DNA from: Ruminococcaceae bacterium UBA794
GTDB lineage: Bacteria > Bacillota > Clostridia > Oscillospirales > Ruminococcaceae
DNA: 16,388 bases
Assembly (NCBI GenBank): GCA_002304735.1
Contig: DBIU01000047.1
Span: 1-16,388, forward strand
Reading direction: 5' to 3'
In this document: positions 14,282-16,388 of the stretch, piece after piece
How the letters are laid out: the number at the start of each line of letters is the position of its first letter
How positions within the stretch are numbered: position 1 is the stretch's first letter
The notes under the pieces: model-generated
Databases searched by the model: none
What the model was told of the DNA's origin: nothing
Seen by the model: only the letters and a program-made list of their open reading frames with translations
Translations under genes and position numbers: made by a program

Positions 14282-15208
14282 TTACGCTCCTTTGACGGCG
14301 GCAAGCGCTTTTTCAAGCGTTTCCGCGTTCTCGATATTCGTGAAGATAACGCCCCTGAGCGTCTTTCTTACAAGTCCCGTGAGAACCTTGTTCGGGCCAA
14401 GCTCGATAAACGCTTCAATTCCGTCGTTCTGCATCGCGTTAAGCTCGTCAGTAAACTTAACGGGCGAACAAATGTGCGCCGCGAGATAGCTCGGCATATC
14501 CGAGAAATCCGTCAGCTTTTTGCCGTAAAGATTAGCGTAGAAATCGCATTTCGGCGCGCTGAACGTGAAATCCTTGACCGCCGCCTTAAACTCGTCCGCC
14601 GCGCTTTTCATCATCCTTGTGTGGAACGCAGCCGAAACCGCAAGCTTAACCGAGCGTTTGCCCATTTCCGTGAACTTCGCGATTGCTTCGTCAATCGCCG
14701 CCTGTTCGCCCGCGATAACCGTCTGAACGGGAGAATTATAGTTTGCGGGCGCGGCAAAGCCGTTTACGCTTCCGCAAACGCTGTCGATTTCCTCGTTCGT
14801 GCAGCCGATAATCGCCGCCATTGCGCCCTTTGAGTTCTCGGCGGCTTTCGCCATAGCCTCGCTTCTCAGCTTAATCGCCTTGTACGCGTCCTCGAGCGTC
14901 AACATTCCGCTTGCGTACATCGCCGCGTATTCGCCGAGCGAATGTCCCGCGACAGCGTCGCAGCAAAGCCCGTTTTCTCGCGCCGCGCAAAGCGAAATAA
15001 GCGACGCCGTGAAAATAGCGGGCTGCGAAAGGCGCGTCTGCGCGAGCTCCTCGGCGGAGGCGTTCGCGAGCTTGTCTTTTAGGTCAAATCCCATAATGTC
15101 CGAGCCGCACTCGAGGATTTCTTTCGCGGGCGTGTATTTTTCCGCAAGCTCCAGACCCATTCCCTGATACTGCGAGCCTTGTCCCGAAAATAAAAACGCT
15201 TTCTTCAT
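14282..15208 (-). CDS. fabD: Malonyl-CoA:ACP transacylase
   Basis: Moves malonyl from CoA to acyl carrier protein, loading the extender unit for type II fatty acid synthesis. The 308 residues match the family length. The active site is complete: FSGQGSQ (7-13), GHSLGEYAA (88-96) with nucleophile S90, R115 in KLRSEAM for the malonyl carboxylate, H196 in AAFHTRMM as the catalytic His, and ELGPNKVL (269-276). It heads a minus-strand unit with aroE and aroK instead of the fabH-fabK-fabD-fabG-fabF cluster common in Firmicutes, while fabH lies divergently next to it. The ribosome binding site AAAGGA is about 10 bases before the ATG. Confidence 0.97.
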   Translation of the reverse strand: MKKAFLFSGQGSQYQGMGLELAEKYTPAKEILECGSDIMGFDLKDKLANASAEELAQTRLSQPAIFTASLISLCAARENGLCCDAVAGHSLGEYAAMYASGMLTLEDAYKAIKLRSEAMAKAAENSKGAMAAIIGCTNEEIDSVCGSVNGFAAPANYNSPVQTVIAGEQAAIDEAIAKFTEMGKRSVKLAVSAAFHTRMMKSAADEFKAAVKDFTFSAPKCDFYANLYGKKLTDFSDMPSYLAAHICSPVKFTDELNAMQNDGIEAFIELGPNKVLTGLVRKTLRGVIFTNIENAETLEKALAAVKGA

Positions 15209-15246
15209 TTTTCATTTTCCTTTCACATTTAATTTTATCATAACTC

Positions 15247-15275
15247 TTGACAAATTACACAAAATAGGGTAAAAT
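15247..15275 (+). promoter_or_regulatory. Sigma-A promoter of fabH
   Basis: TTGACA (15247-15252), a 17-base spacer and TAAAAT (15270-15275) make a near-consensus promoter. The predicted start is near 15282, giving a leader of about 64 nt that runs through the opposing fabD promoter. A direct repeat, TGTATTATT, occurs at 15281-15289 and 15299-15307. Confidence 0.8.
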
Positions 15276-15304
15276 GTTATTGTATTATTTTGTGCCTGTG
15301 TATT

Positions 15305-15333
15305 ATTATACATTATTTTTTGACCAAAATCAA
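15305..15333 (-). promoter_or_regulatory. Sigma-A promoter of fabD-aroE-aroK
   Basis: On the minus strand, TTGATT (15328-15333), 17 bases, then TATAAT (15305-15310). The predicted start is near 15298, with a leader of about 90 nt. The -10 lies in the palindrome TGTATTATTATACA (15299-15312), a possible operator. The promoter sits inside the fabH leader and faces the fabH promoter. Confidence 0.65.
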
Positions 15334-15345
15334 GGAGATTTTTCA

Positions 15346-16344
15346 ATGAGCGGAATAGAAATTGTCGGCACGGGAAGCTATTTTCCCGAGTTTACCGCGG
15401 ATAACGCGAAGTTTACGGAGTTTCTCGACACGTCGGACGAGTGGATTACAACCCGCACCGGAATTAAACAGCGCCATATCGCCGTTGATATTCCGAACTA
15501 TGAAATGGGCGTGAGAGCGGCGAAAAACGCCGTCGAAAATGCGGGAATTTCCCCCGAGGAAATAGACCTTATTATCGTCACAACCTGCACGCCGGACTTT
15601 TTCTATCCCGCAATGTCCTGCCTTATTCAAAAGAAAATCGGCGCGAAAAACGCGTCCTGCTTCGACGTAAACAGCGCCTGCACGGGCTTTATCACCGCCG
15701 TTGATATCGCTCACAAGTTCCTCGAAAACGGCAAGGATAAGACCGTTCTTATCGTTTCGAGCGAAAAGCTTTCCTCGCAGACCGATTACACCGACCGCGC
15801 TTCCTGTATTCTTTTCGGCGACGCGGCGGGAGCCGTTGTCCTCAGAAAGAGCGAAAAGCGCTTCGCTTCGTTTATGGGAGCGGAGGGCGACGAGTTCGAG
15901 GCGCTTTACTGCAAGGTTCATTACGAGAGCAACTGCCCGTTCTACAAGAGCGGCGAGGACTTTTTCAACAACCGCTTCGATACCTTTGAAAAGAAGAATT
16001 ATCTCGTTCAGGACGGGAAAGCGGTCTATAAATTCGCCGTAAACGCTATGGCGAACGCGGTCACGACCGTTGCGAAGGATTTCGGGATTACCCCCGAGGA
16101 GCTTGACGTTGTTATTCCGCATCAGGCAAATCTGCGAATTATCGCAAAGGCTGCCGAGCTTCTCGATATCCCGTTTGAGCGCGTTTACACGAATATCGAG
16201 TATATGGGAAACGTTTCGAGCGCGTGTATCCCCGTGGCGCTTGACGAGCTTAACCGCGCGGGAAAAATCACAAGCGGGAAAAAGCTCTGTCTTGTCGGTT
16301 TCGGCGCGGGACTGACCTATGGCTCGGTTATTATGGACATATAA
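15346..16344 (+). CDS. fabH: Beta-ketoacyl-ACP synthase III
   Basis: Condenses acetyl-CoA (or a branched primer CoA) with malonyl-ACP to start fatty acid synthesis. With the ATG at 15346 it has 332 residues, slightly above the usual 317-330. The catalytic triad is visible: C112 in NSACTGF, H259 in IPHQAN and N289 in YMGNVSSA. DEWITTRTGI (31-40) and FGDAAGAVVL (157-166) are family signatures, and VGFGAGLTYGS (317-327) closes the fold. An insertion-like stretch at about 185-222 lies before the C-terminal half. The start is chosen because AAGGAGA lies 7 bases before it; a longer open frame to 15274 overlaps the promoter. Malonyl-ACP comes from FabD, encoded divergently next door. Confidence 0.97.
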   Translation: MSGIEIVGTGSYFPEFTADNAKFTEFLDTSDEWITTRTGIKQRHIAVDIPNYEMGVRAAKNAVENAGISPEEIDLIIVTTCTPDFFYPAMSCLIQKKIGAKNASCFDVNSACTGFITAVDIAHKFLENGKDKTVLIVSSEKLSSQTDYTDRASCILFGDAAGAVVLRKSEKRFASFMGAEGDEFEALYCKVHYESNCPFYKSGEDFFNNRFDTFEKKNYLVQDGKAVYKFAVNAMANAVTTVAKDFGITPEELDVVIPHQANLRIIAKAAELLDIPFERVYTNIEYMGNVSSACIPVALDELNRAGKITSGKKLCLVGFGAGLTYGSVIMDI

Positions 16345-16350
16345 ACCGAT

Positions 16351-16388
16351 ACCGTCGAAAAAGTCCCAAAGGGACTTTTCCGCCGAAG
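16351..16388. repeat. Terminal palindromic repeat, right copy
   Basis: Copy of the element at 1-38 with one base changed. The hairpin arms are 16356-16367 and 16371-16382, with loop AAA and one A·C mismatch. It starts seven bases after the fabH stop, and the core GTCCC/GGGAC stem followed by TTTT could end the fabH transcript. The window stops inside or at the end of the element, so its full length is not known. Confidence 0.7.

Noticed and set aside
15343..16122. A 259-codon minus-strand open frame across fabH
   Set aside because: Antisense to a complete fabH with its catalytic triad intact; no ribosome binding site or motif support.
1..16388. A circular replicon or mobile element, because the ends repeat
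   Set aside because: The end copies differ by one base, the repeat is only 38 bases long and palindromic, and the gene content is chromosomal with no replication, integrase or transposase gene.

Overview
The window looks like a chromosomal segment of a Gram-positive, low-to-middle GC bacterium of the class Clostridia, most plausibly an uncultured Oscillospirales/Ruminococcaceae-type gut organism. This is an inference from gene content and style: strong AAGGAGG-type ribosome binding sites, AT-rich intergenic regions with consensus sigma-A promoters, a galactokinase of the GRTEIxGNHT type, a FakA-derived small protein and an ECF sigma/anti-sigma pair. No rRNA, tRNA, CRISPR array, insertion sequence, phage gene or plasmid gene was seen. 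Most genes are housekeeping genes; the unusual points lie in the variant residues, gene pairings and regulatory regions.

Layout from left to right. 1-189 is a gene-free cluster of inverted repeats. A minus-strand operon nadB-nadC-(FakA middle-domain protein) fills 190-2772. Divergent from it is hflX (2912-4135), with a consensus promoter and a folded leader. hflX meets galK with no gap. galK (4136-5383) lies downstream of a rodA/ftsW-type SEDS gene (5444-6598) on the minus strand. A large PAS/GAF-like/degenerate GGDEF/degenerate EAL protein occupies 6766-9309 (minus). On the plus strand, an amidohydrolase and a class I fumarase alpha subunit are translationally coupled (9590-11619). They are followed by an ECF sigma factor and a one-pass membrane protein, its likely anti-sigma factor (11687-12915). 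A shared terminator separates these from the minus-strand operon fabD-aroE-aroK (12947-15208). Divergent from fabD is fabH (15346-16344). The last 38 bases repeat the first 38 with one difference.

Functions: NAD synthesis from aspartate (nadB, nadC; nadA is not here), ribosome rescue (hflX), sugar phosphorylation (galK-like), cell-wall glycan polymerisation (SEDS), a probable non-catalytic c-di-GMP-type receptor or scaffold, amidohydrolase/fumarase metabolism, an envelope-stress-type sigma module, shikimate pathway steps, and the malonyl loading and first condensation steps of type II fatty acid synthesis.

I found no clear new multi-gene system. The best leads are the stand-alone FakA-like domain with a changed zinc ligand inside the NAD operon, the GGDEF/EAL protein with both active sites degraded, the galactokinase-like and SEDS proteins with substitutions at normally conserved positions, the fumarase alpha subunit without a beta partner, and the overlapping promoters at nadB/hflX and fabD/fabH.
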